Source of the DNA: Acidobacteriota bacterium
GTDB lineage: Bacteria; Acidobacteriota; Thermoanaerobaculia; UBA5066; Gp7-AA6
DNA: 64,000 nucleotides
NCBI GenBank assembly: GCA_027307335.1
Contig: DAHUXD010000052.1
Span: forward strand, 1 to 64,000
Direction of reading: 5' to 3'
Part shown: piece by piece, positions 8,832 through 16,890 of the stretch
Layout of the letters: each line of letters opens with the position of its first letter
Numbering within the stretch: the first letter of the stretch is position 1
The notes under the pieces: generated by a model
Databases searched by the model: none
What the model saw: only the letters and a program-made list of their open reading frames with translations
What the model was told of the DNA's origin: nothing
Position numbers and translations under genes: made by a program

Positions 8832-10123
8832 CGCTCCCTCCCCGCCAGGCGCTCGGGAAGCTGCGCTCTCGGGAAGGTCGCCTGAGCGCCCGTCGCGAGG
8901 TCCTTGAGCGTGACCGTATCGGCCTCCCGCTCCCGCGAGCCGAGGAGCACCGCGTTCACCCTCGCGATCCGCGCGGCATGCCGATCGGGGTGCGCCGCGA
9001 ACTGGCTCGCCCGGCCGAGCCCCTTGCCGATGCCGCGGCCGAGGAGGTCGCTCTCGACGACCGCATCCGGCAGCAGCCGGCGGATCTCGCCGGCGACGCC
9101 GAGCGCGTAGAGGAACTCGGCCGGCCCGTCGGGGATCACCGCGAAGAGCGTCCTCGGGGGCCTCACGTCCGAGGTCATCGCCTCGACGAGACGGTCCTCG
9201 CCGATCGCGAAGCCGACGGCCGGAGTCGGCGGGCCGCCGAGGTCGGCGACCAGCCCGTCGTAGCGGCCGCCGCCGAGAATCGCGTTCTGCGCGCCGAGCC
9301 GCTCGGACGCGACCTCGAACACGGTCAGCGTGTAGTAGTCGATGCCGCGGACGATCCCCGCGCTCTCGACGAATCGGACGCCGAGGCGCGGCAACAGGTT
9401 CTTCAGCTCCTCGTGGTGCGCTCGCGAGGCGTCGTCGAGGAACTCGAGCGTCGCCGGCGCGCCCTCGAGGATCCGCCTCGTCTCCGGGTCCTTCGAGTCG
9501 AAGAGGCGGAGCGGGTTCTCGTCGAGGCGCTTTCGGTCGTCCGCTCCGAGGCTCCCCGCGTGCGGCCGCACGTGCTCCTGGAGCGCTCGCGAGAACGCGG
9601 CGCGGGCCTCGCCCTTCGGGATGCAGTTGACGGTGGCGATCAGGTCCGTCAGCCCGAGCTCGCCGAGGAACGCGAAGAGCATCGCGAGCACCTCGGCGTC
9701 GCCGGCCGCCGACGGCACGCCCAGGAGCTCGACGCCGATCTGCCGGAACTCCCGGTACCGCCCGGCCTGCGGCTGCTCGTAGCGAAACTGCGGCCCCGCA
9801 TACCAGAGGCGGATGGGCTTCGGGACGTCCTGGATGCCCTTCTCGACGAGGGCGCGCACGACGCCGGCGGTGTTCTCGGGGCGCAGCGTCAGCGACCGGC
9901 CCTTGCGATCGAGAAACGTGTACATCTCCTTGTGGACGATGTCGGTGGTCTCGCCGACCGAGCCGGCGAAGAGCTCGGTGGACTCGAAGGTCGGCGTGCG
10001 GACCTCGCCGTAGCCGTGGGCGCCGAACACGCGGCGCGCGGTGGCCTCGACGGCGGCGAACTTCTCGCTCTCGGGCGGCAAAAGGTCGTGCGTGCCCTTC
10101 GGCGCCTGGATCCGCGCCGTCAC
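8828..10123 (-). CDS. hisS: Histidyl-tRNA synthetase
   Basis: Charges tRNA-His; class II, cytosolic. The 431-residue protein begins (M)TARIQAPKGTHDLLPP, the family N-terminus. It has motif 2 (LWYAGPQFRYEQPQAGRYREFRQ), the histidine-A motif region with GIVRGIDYYTLTVFE, motif 3 (VGFAIGEDRLVEAM) and a C-terminal anticodon-binding domain. The GTG at 10123 forms a GTGA overlap with the upstream gamma-carbonic anhydrase stop, so I prefer it over the GTG at 10132. Coupled downstream to aspS by another 4-nt overlap; hisS-aspS adjacency is common in bacteria. Confidence 0.95.
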   Translation of the reverse strand: MTARIQAPKGTHDLLPPESEKFAAVEATARRVFGAHGYGEVRTPTFESTELFAGSVGETTDIVHKEMYTFLDRKGRSLTLRPENTAGVVRALVEKGIQDVPKPIRLWYAGPQFRYEQPQAGRYREFRQIGVELLGVPSAAGDAEVLAMLFAFLGELGLTDLIATVNCIPKGEARAAFSRALQEHVRPHAGSLGADDRKRLDENPLRLFDSKDPETRRILEGAPATLEFLDDASRAHHEELKNLLPRLGVRFVESAGIVRGIDYYTLTVFEVASERLGAQNAILGGGRYDGLVADLGGPPTPAVGFAIGEDRLVEAMTSDVRPPRTLFAVIPDGPAEFLYALGVAGEIRRLLPDAVVESDLLGRGIGKGLGRASQFAAHPDRHAARIARVNAVLLGSREREADTVTLKDLATGAQATFPRAQLPERLAGRER

Positions 10124-10653
10124 CGCGCCCACGTCCCGTCGACCCGGAAGTACTCCTCTTTGTAGCCGAGGTAGTTCCGGTGGTAGTGCTTCAGGTCCTC
10201 CACCTCGGCGTCCGAGAGCGTCTTCGCCTGCCTCGCCGGCGCGCCGAGCCAGAGGGTGCGGGGCGGCACGATCTTGCCGGGCGTCACGAGGGCGCCGGCG
10301 CCGATGAAGGCGGACTCGCCCACGACCGCTCCGTCCATGACGGTCGCGCGGATGCCGATCAGCGCGCCGCGCCGGACCGTCGCCCCGTGGACGATGGCGC
10401 CGTGGCCGAGCGTGACCTCCTCCTCGAGCACGCTCGGATGCGTTCCCTGCGTCACGTGGATCGCGCAGTTGTCCTGGATGTTCGTGCGGGCGCCGATGCG
10501 GATGAAGTGGCAGTCGCCGCGGACGACCGAGTTGTACCAGATCGACACGTCGTCCCCGAGGACGACGTCGCCGATCACCGCCGCCGTTTCGGCGAGGTAA
10601 ACGCGCTCGCCCAGGACCGGGCGCTTGCCCCCGTACTCGCGAATGAGGCCCAT
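10120..10653 (-). CDS. Gamma-class carbonic anhydrase-like hexapeptide protein
   Basis: A 177-residue left-handed beta-helix protein of the YrdA/PaaY gamma-carbonic anhydrase group. The hexapeptide repeats run from about residue 15 to 150 (AAVIGDVVLGDDVSIWYNSVVRGD). The zinc-ligand histidines appear in CAIHVTQGTHPSVLEEEVTLGHGAIVHG. The C-terminus carries an amphipathic helix (SDAEVEDLKHYHRNYLGYKEEYF). Family members hydrate CO2 or are inactive chaperone-like proteins; the sequence alone does not decide. A TAGATT hexamer lies 10 nt before the ATG, so a promoter internal to the operon is possible. Its stop overlaps the hisS start. Confidence 0.88.
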   Translation of the reverse strand: MGLIREYGGKRPVLGERVYLAETAAVIGDVVLGDDVSIWYNSVVRGDCHFIRIGARTNIQDNCAIHVTQGTHPSVLEEEVTLGHGAIVHGATVRRGALIGIRATVMDGAVVGESAFIGAGALVTPGKIVPPRTLWLGAPARQAKTLSDAEVEDLKHYHRNYLGYKEEYFRVDGTWAR

Positions 10654-10663
10654 GAAAACGCGG

Positions 10664-10669
10664 AATCTA
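10664..10669 (-). promoter_or_regulatory. TAGATT -10-like hexamer before the gamma-carbonic anhydrase
   Basis: TAGATT, 10 nt before the ATG at 10653, in the 30-bp gap after tsaC. Possible internal promoter giving a leaderless mRNA. Confidence 0.4.
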
Positions 10670-10683
10670 GCACGGAACCGGCG

Positions 10684-11331
10684 CTACGCCGGCGGCCAGC
10701 GGAACTCGCCCTCGCGTAGCACGCGCGGCGGCGACACGGTCGCGTCGAGCAGCGTCGACGGCGCGCCGCCCGGCGTCTTTCCGCCGTCGACGAGCAGGTC
10801 GATCTCGCCCGCGCCGCCCGGCGTCTTTCCGCCGTCGACGAGCAGGTCGATCTCGCCCGCGCCGCCCGGCACGTCGGGGTCCGCGCGGGGCGGCTCTCCG
10901 GCGCGGTTCCAGCTCGTGCCGGTCACCGGGCCCGTGCGCGCGAGGAGCGCGCGCAGCGCGGCGTGCGCGGGCATGCGCACGCCAAGGGAGAGCGCGCCGA
11001 GCGATGCGGGGATCGGCCGCGCGATCGGCAGGACCACCGTCAGGGGCGCCGGCCAGATCGCAAAATAAGGGTCGAGCGCGTCCCCGCCGGCGGCGACTCC
11101 GAGCGGCGCCAGCTGCTCGCGGGAGGCGAACAGCACCAGGAGCGGCTTCGACCCGTCGCGGCCCTTCAGCGCCCGCACGCGCTCGACGCCCGTGGCGCTC
11201 GTCGGGTCCGCCGCCAGCCCGTAGAAGGTCTCGGTCGGCACCGCGGCGACGCCGCCGCGGGAAAGGAGCGACCGGAGATCGTCGAGCGCGTCCGGCGACG
11301 CGAGGAGCTCGTCGATCGAGACGCGCCGCAG
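10684..11331 (-). CDS. tsaC: Threonylcarbamoyladenylate synthase (YrdC/Sua5 family), probable CTG start
   Basis: Makes threonylcarbamoyl-AMP from Thr, bicarbonate and ATP for t6A37 modification of ANN-decoding tRNAs. The YrdC domain is clear (AAVPTETFYGLAADP, PAPLTVVLP, VRMPAH, PSTLLDAT). The first ATG/GTG in frame is the GTG at 11241, which would begin at PTETFYG and remove the N-terminal helix. The frame upstream reads LRRVSIDELLASPDALDDLRSLLSRGG, which fits the family, and is open back to a CTG at 11331 one base after the thiF stop. Near the C-terminus the 16-residue unit around EIDLLVDGGKTPGG is present twice in tandem from a perfect 48-bp duplication (10763-10858); homologues have one. 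Confidence 0.85.
   Translation of the reverse strand: MRRVSIDELLASPDALDDLRSLLSRGGVAAVPTETFYGLAADPTSATGVERVRALKGRDGSKPLLVLFASREQLAPLGVAAGGDALDPYFAIWPAPLTVVLPIARPIPASLGALSLGVRMPAHAALRALLARTGPVTGTSWNRAGEPPRADPDVPGGAGEIDLLVDGGKTPGGAGEIDLLVDGGKTPGGAPSTLLDATVSPPRVLREGEFRWPPA
10763..10870. repeat. 48-bp perfect tandem duplication in tsaC
   Basis: Units 10763-10810 and 10811-10858 are identical, followed by 12 bases of a third. The duplication is in frame and adds 16 residues. Confidence 0.9.
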
Positions 11332-11332
11332 T

Positions 11333-12352
11333 CTAGCCCCCCACGTAGCGGTCGTAGTAGCCGCGCGCGCACGCCGGATCCGCGGTGCCCCTCACGACGC
11401 AGCGGCCGTCCGCGAAGACCGAGAGGCTCACCCCGTCGAGGTCCGCGTTCAGGAGCTGCGGCGAGCGCCGCACGCGCCCGACGCCCGCGAGGCGCCGCTC
11501 GAGCGCGTCGAAGTCGGGGCGCGGCCGCCCGCGCGGCGTGATCTGGACCGACTGGCGCCCGCAGAGCTTGACGAGGTCGGCGGCATCGGTTTCGAGGGCC
11601 GGATGGCGTCCCTCCGCGCAGACGGGACAAGCGGACGAGGGCCGCGCCTGCTCGAAGAGCCGCCGCGAGCGGAAGCCCCCGCTCCAGACCGTCAGGCACA
11701 GGAGTCCCGCGGCCGGCGTCTCTCCGGCCGCGAATCGCAGCGCCTCGGTCATCGCGATCGCGGCGACGAGCGGCGGCAGCGACGGCACGACCCCCGCCGT
11801 GTCGCACGTCGGCCCCTCGCCGGGCGGCGGCAGCGCCTCGAGGTAGCAGCGCAGGCAGGGCGTCTTCCCCGGGATCGAGACGGCGACGCGGCCCTCCTCG
11901 CCGACGCAGGCGGCGTAGATCGAGGCGATCCCGAGTGCGCGGCATGCGTCGGAGACGAGCAGCCGCGTCTCGAAGTTGTCGGAACCGTCGACGACGAGGT
12001 CGTGGCCGCCGAGGATCTCGCACGCGTTGCCCGGCTCGAGGTCCGCGACGATCGCGCGGACGGCGGCCGCCGGGTCGATTTCGCGAAGCCGGTCGGCGGC
12101 GGCGTCGGCCTTCGGCCGCACGCTCCGCGCGTCGTCGTCATCGAAGAGGACCTGACGCGAGAGATTCGACGGCTCCACGACGTCGCGGTCGACGAGCGCG
12201 ATCCGGCCGAAGCCGGCGCGCAACGCGATCTCGGCCGCCGCCGCCCCCACGGCGCCCACGCCGATGAACGCCACCGACGTCCTGGAAATCCGCGCCTGCC
12301 CCTCCGGCCCGATGCCGGGGAAGAGGACCGATCTCGCGTGGCGCTCGCTCAT
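11333..12352 (-). CDS. ThiF/MoeB-family E1-like adenylyltransferase
   Basis: Activates the C-terminal Gly-Gly of a ThiS- or MoaD-type sulfur carrier by adenylation. The 339-residue protein has FIGVGAVGAAAAEIALRAGFG (nucleotide binding), DRDVVEPSNLSRQVLF, VVDGSDNFETRLLVSDA and a zinc site with CLRC and CPVC. The C-terminal tail (LCGRQSVQI to GYYDRYVGG) is typical of ThiF/MoeB enzymes. Which pathway it serves, thiamine or molybdopterin, cannot be told because no carrier gene is adjacent. The start overlaps the recN stop (ATGA). Confidence 0.9.
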   Translation of the reverse strand: MSERHARSVLFPGIGPEGQARISRTSVAFIGVGAVGAAAAEIALRAGFGRIALVDRDVVEPSNLSRQVLFDDDDARSVRPKADAAADRLREIDPAAAVRAIVADLEPGNACEILGGHDLVVDGSDNFETRLLVSDACRALGIASIYAACVGEEGRVAVSIPGKTPCLRCYLEALPPPGEGPTCDTAGVVPSLPPLVAAIAMTEALRFAAGETPAAGLLCLTVWSGGFRSRRLFEQARPSSACPVCAEGRHPALETDAADLVKLCGRQSVQITPRGRPRPDFDALERRLAGVGRVRRSPQLLNADLDGVSLSVFADGRCVVRGTADPACARGYYDRYVGG

Positions 12353-14016
12353 CGGGCCGCCGCCTCGAGCAGCGTGCGGGCGTGCTTCATTGCAGTCTCG
12401 GGGACCTTCTCCCCGGCGAGCATCCGGGCGATCTCGGCCACCCGGTCCCGGCCCTCCAGGGCGCGGACGCTCGCGACCGTGCGCCCCTTCGTCTCGCGCT
12501 TCTCGGCGAGGAAGTGGCGGTCGGCCAGCGCCGCGATCTGCGGCACGTGGGTCACGCAGAGCACCTGGTCCCTCGCCGCGAGCGCGCGGAGCTTCTTCCC
12601 GACGACCTCGGCGACGCGCCCGCCGATGCCGGCGTCCACCTCGTCGAACACGAGGGTCCGGCCGTGGCCGCCGCGCGACGCCGCGACCGAGCGGATCGCG
12701 AGCTGCAGGCGGGACAGCTCGCCGCCCGACGCGATCTTCTCGAGCGGCTTCTCCGGCTCGCCGGCGTTCGGCGCGAAGAGAAGAGCCGCCGTCTCCGCGC
12801 CGGAGGGGCGCGGCGCCTCGTCCCCGTACGCGTCGAGGGCCACGCGCAGGCGGGCCTTCTCCAGGGCGAGCGCCTTCAGCTCCTTCTCGACCGCGGCGGA
12901 GAAACGGCCGGCGGCCGCCCGCCGTCGCGCGGTCAAACCCTCGGCCGCCGCGCGGTACGCCTGACGCGCCGCCGCCTCCTCGGCCGCGGAGCGTTCGAGC
13001 GCGTCCTCGACGTGCGCCAGATCGTCGCGCTCGGCCTTCAGCGCGTCGAGCCGCTCCAGGATCTCGGGCACGGTCGAACCATGCTTGCGCTTCAGACGCG
13101 CGATGTCCGCGAGGCGGGACTCGAGAGCGGTCAGCCGCTCCGGATCCGCCTCGATCGCACCGGCGGCGTCCCGCGCCGCGGCCGCCAGGTCCGCGATGCG
13201 CCGCTTCAGCTCCTCCGCCTCCTCGCGGTGCGGCGCCTCGCGCGGATCGATCGCGGCGAGCTCGCCGAAGGCGCGCGACGCCTCGCCGAGCCGATCCGCG
13301 GCGGAGTCCTCCCCTTCCGAGAGCGCGTCGAGCGCCGCCTCGCCGGCGCGCCGGATCCGGTCGGCGTGCAGCAGCCGGTCGCGCTCGGCCGGCAGCACCT
13401 CGTCCTCGGTGCCCTCGAGGGAAGCCGCCTCGATCTCGCGGATCGAGAAGTCAAGCGCCTCGAGCCGGTTCGCGCGGTCGCGCCGGGAGGCCGCGAGATC
13501 CTCCCGGCGGCGCTGCGCGTCGCGCCACGCGGCGGCGGCCGCGACGACTCCGGCGCGTTCGGCGTCGTCGGCGGCGAAGGCGTCGAGCAGCTCGAGCGCC
13601 GCGCCGGGGTCGACGAGATCCTGCTCCGACGACTGTCCGAGGATCGAGACGAGCCGCTCTCCGATTCTCGCGAGCGTGCGCACGGGCGCCGGCTCGTCCT
13701 CGACGAAGGCGCGGCCCTTGCCGTCCGGCGAGAGCTCCCGCCGCACCAGCACGACCTCGCCCTCCGGGAGCCCCGCCTGCACGAGGCGCGAGCGGGTCTC
13801 GGTGTCCGCGTCGAACTCGCCGGCGACCGACAGGCGCGCGGCGCCCTGCCGCACCAGCTCGGACGATCCCCGGCCTCCCGACAGGAGCGCCAGCGCGTCC
13901 ACCAGGATGGACTTGCCGGCGCCGGTCTCGCCGGTGATCACGGTGAGCCCCTCGCCGAGCTCGAGCTCCAGGTCCTCGACGATCGCCAGGTTGCGGACCG
14001 TCAGGCGGCGCAGCAC
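12349..14016 (-). CDS. recN: DNA repair protein RecN
   Basis: SMC-like ATPase in double-strand-break repair. The 555-residue protein opens VLRRLTVRNLAIVEDLELELGEG and has Walker A GETGAGKSILVDAL, a long Ala/Arg/Glu-rich coiled coil (about 150-400), the signature ASGGELSRLQLAIRSV and Walker B TLVFDEVDAGIGG. The GTG at 14016 gives the family N-terminus and length. recN is SOS-controlled in many bacteria, but I find no copy of the lexA-upstream palindrome in front of it here; it lies 23 nt downstream of the acyltransferase, so it is probably co-transcribed. Confidence 0.95.
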   Translation of the reverse strand: MLRRLTVRNLAIVEDLELELGEGLTVITGETGAGKSILVDALALLSGGRGSSELVRQGAARLSVAGEFDADTETRSRLVQAGLPEGEVVLVRRELSPDGKGRAFVEDEPAPVRTLARIGERLVSILGQSSEQDLVDPGAALELLDAFAADDAERAGVVAAAAAWRDAQRRREDLAASRRDRANRLEALDFSIREIEAASLEGTEDEVLPAERDRLLHADRIRRAGEAALDALSEGEDSAADRLGEASRAFGELAAIDPREAPHREEAEELKRRIADLAAAARDAAGAIEADPERLTALESRLADIARLKRKHGSTVPEILERLDALKAERDDLAHVEDALERSAAEEAAARQAYRAAAEGLTARRRAAAGRFSAAVEKELKALALEKARLRVALDAYGDEAPRPSGAETAALLFAPNAGEPEKPLEKIASGGELSRLQLAIRSVAASRGGHGRTLVFDEVDAGIGGRVAEVVGKKLRALAARDQVLCVTHVPQIAALADRHFLAEKRETKGRTVASVRALEGRDRVAEIARMLAGEKVPETAMKHARTLLEAAAR

Positions 14017-14039
14017 GAAGCGGAGCTTACAGCGACCGG

Positions 14040-14819
14040 CTACTTCAGGGTTCTCTGGGCGATCAGTTTCGCGGGGATGCCGCCGACGATCCACCCCCGC
14101 TCGACCGGCTTCGACGCGACCCCCATCGAGCCGACGATCGCGTCGTCCGCGATCTTGACGCCGGACAGAATCACCGAGTGATAGGTCACGCGCACCCGGG
14201 CGCCGATCTCGGTCTTCGCGAGCGACACGTCGTGGATGTCCTCGACGGCGTGCGAGTGCGAGTAGATGTTCGCGTAGTCGGAGATCGAGGCGTCGTCGCC
14301 GATGACGACCTCGCCCCGGTCGTCGATCAACACGTTCCGGTGAATCGTCACGCCGTTGCCCACGGTCAGGTTGTAGCCGAACGAGAACTCGCAGTCGTGG
14401 AAGATCCGCACGCGCTCGCCGCAGTAGCGGAACGCGCGCCGGGCGAGCATGTACCGCATCTGGGTGCCGAGACGGACGTTCCGGCCGACCGGCGAATGGT
14501 CGAACATCTGCCAGAACCAGAAGAGCGGCTTCACCCGCGCCCACTTCGCGAGGTCGATCTCCCTGTAGTACTCGGCCTCGAGCGTCCCGTTTCGGGGGTC
14601 GAACGACGCGACGAGCGTCCGCGTCGGGATCGGCACCTTCGGATCCGACACGATGGCTTCGTGATCGACCGTGCGCCCGAGGTACAGCTGCGCGAGCGTG
14701 TCGCGGACCACGACGTTTCGGTCGAGCGCCGGGTCGTCGAGTCTCTCGGCGAGCTCCGCCACGAAGCGGGGATAGAGTTCTTCGCCGGCCGGCCCGATCG
14801 GGAAACTGCGGAGGGGCAT
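14040..14819 (-). CDS. Left-handed beta-helix acyltransferase
   Basis: A 259-residue protein with a hexapeptide-repeat domain in the C-terminal half (RNVRLGTQMRYMLARRAFRYCG, FGYNLTVGNGVTIHRNVLID, GDDASISDYANIYSHSHAVED). It ends SKPVERGWIVGGIPAKLI, the CoA-binding edge typical of maltose/xenobiotic acetyltransferase-like enzymes. The N-terminal 110 residues are a less familiar domain. The acceptor is unknown. It heads the long minus-strand gene run. Its ATG at 14819 is directly abutted by the divergent GTG of the M28 peptidase at 14820, and a TAGCTT hexamer lies 9 nt before its own ATG inside that gene. Confidence 0.85.
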   Translation of the reverse strand: MPLRSFPIGPAGEELYPRFVAELAERLDDPALDRNVVVRDTLAQLYLGRTVDHEAIVSDPKVPIPTRTLVASFDPRNGTLEAEYYREIDLAKWARVKPLFWFWQMFDHSPVGRNVRLGTQMRYMLARRAFRYCGERVRIFHDCEFSFGYNLTVGNGVTIHRNVLIDDRGEVVIGDDASISDYANIYSHSHAVEDIHDVSLAKTEIGARVRVTYHSVILSGVKIADDAIVGSMGVASKPVERGWIVGGIPAKLIAQRTLK

Positions 14820-16181
14820 GTGGCGCGCAAGCTAGCAAAGCGGTCTGGACGAGTCAAACTCGCCGCGGGCGCACTCGCGCTTGGAGTCTCCGCCCGACTC
14901 GCCGCGCAGGATCCGGCGGAGGCCCCGCCCGCGCCGCGCACGACCACGGCACCCTCCGCCCCGGTCGGCGCGATCTCACGCTCCGACGTGGACCAGAAGG
15001 CGCTCCAAGACACGGTCGACGCGCTCGTCGCGTGCGGGACGCGCCACTCGCTCTCCTCCTGGGACGACGCGACGCGCGGTATCGGCTGCGGTCGGGACCG
15101 GGTGCTCGCGCGCTATCGCGCGATCGCGGCGGCCTCGGGGGGCCGGCTCGAGGTCGTCGTCGACCGCTTCGAGGCGGCGTCGCCGCGCACGTCCGACGCG
15201 CCCGCCCGCTTCGAGAACGTCGTCGCGATCCTGCCCGGCACGGACGCGGTCCTCGCGAAGACCGCCTTCGTCACGGCCGGGCACTTCGACTCGATGCCGT
15301 CGTCGGTCATGGACCCGAAGAGCGACGCGCCCGGCGCGGACGACGACGCCTCAGGCGTCGCGGCGGCGCTCGAGACGGCGCGGCTCCTCGCCGGCGGCCG
15401 CTACCGCGCCACGCTCGTCTTCGCCGCGCTGTCCGGAGAGGAGCAGGGGCTGATCGGCGGCACGCGGCTTCTCGCCTTCCTGCGGGAGCGCGGCCTCGCC
15501 GTCGGCGGATTCCTCGACAACGACATCGTCGGCGCCGACCCGGCTCCGGGCGGACCGCACCGCGTGCGGGTCTTCTCGGGCGGCGGGCCCGACGGCATGG
15601 GCTCCCCCTCCCGCGACCTCGCGCGCGCCGTCGAGGAGATCGCGGGGCACGAGGCCGTGCGGCTCGTGTTCCGGAGCGACCGGCTCGGCCGCGGCGGCGA
15701 TCACCTGCCGTTCGTCGAGGCGGGGCTCCCGGCGGTGCGGCTGACCGAGCCGCTCGAGAACTACGACCACGAGCACCAGACCCCTCGCGTCGAGAACGGC
15801 CGCGAGTACGGGGACCTGCCGAAGTTCCTCGACTTCCGCTTCCTCGGCAACGTCGCGCGGGTCGACGCGGAGACGCTCCGGGTCCTCGCGCTCGCCCCGG
15901 CGGCGCCGCGGGAGGCGGTGCTCACGGGCGGCGTGACGCCCGACGCGAAGTTGGCGTGGGCGGCCGATCCGGACTCCGAGCGCGCGGGCTTCGAGATCCT
16001 GTGGCGCGAGACGACGGACCCGCGCTGGTCGGTCGCCGCGTTCGTCGCGAATCCCGGCGAGACGGTGCTGACGGGCGTATCGACCGACAACCACTTCTTC
16101 GCGGTCCGAGCGGTCGGGAGAAACGGCGCGCGCTCGATTCCCGTCGCCGCGGAGCCGAAGCGGCCTGCGCCGAAGAATTAG
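14820..16181 (+). CDS. Exported M28-family metallopeptidase
   Basis: Probable secreted zinc aminopeptidase. The GTG at 14820 follows GGAGGGG and yields the signal peptide MARKLAKRSGRVKLAAGALALGVSARLAAQ. The catalytic domain shows TAGHFDSMPSS (His ligand), GADDDASGVAAALE (bridging Asp), SGEEQGLIGG (catalytic Glu), DNDIVGADP and the C-terminal His in YDHEHQTP. A tail of about 95 residues (GFEILWRETTDPRWSVAAF to SIPVAAEPKR) looks like a beta-sandwich, perhaps Fn3-like. 453 residues. It is transcribed alone and ends 4 bp from the convergent SDR stop. Confidence 0.9.
   Translation: MARKLAKRSGRVKLAAGALALGVSARLAAQDPAEAPPAPRTTTAPSAPVGAISRSDVDQKALQDTVDALVACGTRHSLSSWDDATRGIGCGRDRVLARYRAIAAASGGRLEVVVDRFEAASPRTSDAPARFENVVAILPGTDAVLAKTAFVTAGHFDSMPSSVMDPKSDAPGADDDASGVAAALETARLLAGGRYRATLVFAALSGEEQGLIGGTRLLAFLRERGLAVGGFLDNDIVGADPAPGGPHRVRVFSGGGPDGMGSPSRDLARAVEEIAGHEAVRLVFRSDRLGRGGDHLPFVEAGLPAVRLTEPLENYDHEHQTPRVENGREYGDLPKFLDFRFLGNVARVDAETLRVLALAPAAPREAVLTGGVTPDAKLAWAADPDSERAGFEILWRETTDPRWSVAAFVANPGETVLTGVSTDNHFFAVRAVGRNGARSIPVAAEPKRPAPKN
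14829..14834 (-). promoter_or_regulatory. TAGCTT -10-like hexamer before the acyltransferase
   Basis: TAGCTT, 9 nt before the ATG at 14819. It lies inside the first codons of the divergent M28 peptidase gene. Confidence 0.4.
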
Positions 16182-16185
16182 GGAC

Positions 16186-16890
16186 CTAGAAACTCCGCGT
16201 CAGGCCGCCGTCGCTCCGGATGCTCTGCCCCGTGATGTAGCCCGACTCGGCGGACAGCAGGAACGCCGCGACGCGCGCGACCTCTTCCGGATCCGCGACG
16301 CGGTCCATCGGGATCGCCTGGCGGAACTTCTCCGCCACCGGGTAGGTGGTCATGAAGCCCGCGAGGAGGCAGTTCATCCGGATCCGGTCCTTCGCGAAGC
16401 GGTCGGCGTAGAGCTTGGTGTAGGCGGACAGCGCCGCGCGGAGCGTCGATGAGACCGGCGCATCGAGGTGCGGCTCGACCGCCCAGAGCGAGGAGACGTT
16501 GACGATCGCGCCGCCGCCCTGGCGCTGCAGGATCGGCGTCACGAGGCGGGCGAGGCGCACGACGGGCATCAGGATGAGGTCGACGCCGCCACGCCAGTCT
16601 TCGTCCGACAGCGCGAGGAGTTCGCCCTTGGCGGGATGGCCCGTGTTGTTCACGATCGCGTCGATGCGCCCGTGCGCGTCCATGGCGGCGGCGACGAGGC
16701 GCTCGAGGGCCCCGGCGTCGGTGACCGAGCCCTGGACGGCGACCGCGCCGAGCGCCCGCGCGAGCGCGGCCACGTCGTTCGACCGTGCGAGGAGCGCGAG
16801 CCGGTACCCGCGCTCGGCGAGGACCCGCGCGCACGACGCTCCGATGCCGCGGCTCGCCGCGGTCACGAGCGCGACCGGAGCGCCGCTCAC
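16186..16890 (-). CDS. SDR-family protein with altered catalytic Tyr/Lys
   Basis: A 234-residue short-chain dehydrogenase/reductase fold: VTAASRGIGASCA (dinucleotide binding), IVNNTGHP, IVNVSS and a GLTRSF C-terminus. The usual Y-x3-K active-site pair falls on S147 and R151 (PVSSTLRAAL), so both catalytic residues are replaced, while the neighbouring helix is otherwise typical. I recall a divergent SDR subgroup with this same S/R pattern, so it may be a distinct non-classical function rather than decay. The GTG at 16890 overlaps the pepA stop (GTGA). Substrate unknown. Confidence 0.88.
   Translation of the reverse strand: MSGAPVALVTAASRGIGASCARVLAERGYRLALLARSNDVAALARALGAVAVQGSVTDAGALERLVAAAMDAHGRIDAIVNNTGHPAKGELLALSDEDWRGGVDLILMPVVRLARLVTPILQRQGGGAIVNVSSLWAVEPHLDAPVSSTLRAALSAYTKLYADRFAKDRIRMNCLLAGFMTTYPVAEKFRQAIPMDRVADPEEVARVAAFLLSAESGYITGQSIRSDGGLTRSF

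Noticed and set aside
16177-16182. ATTAGG as a further LexA-like half site
   Set aside because: The matching left half is absent (CGCCGA instead of CCTAAT) and it lies at two convergent stops, not a promoter.
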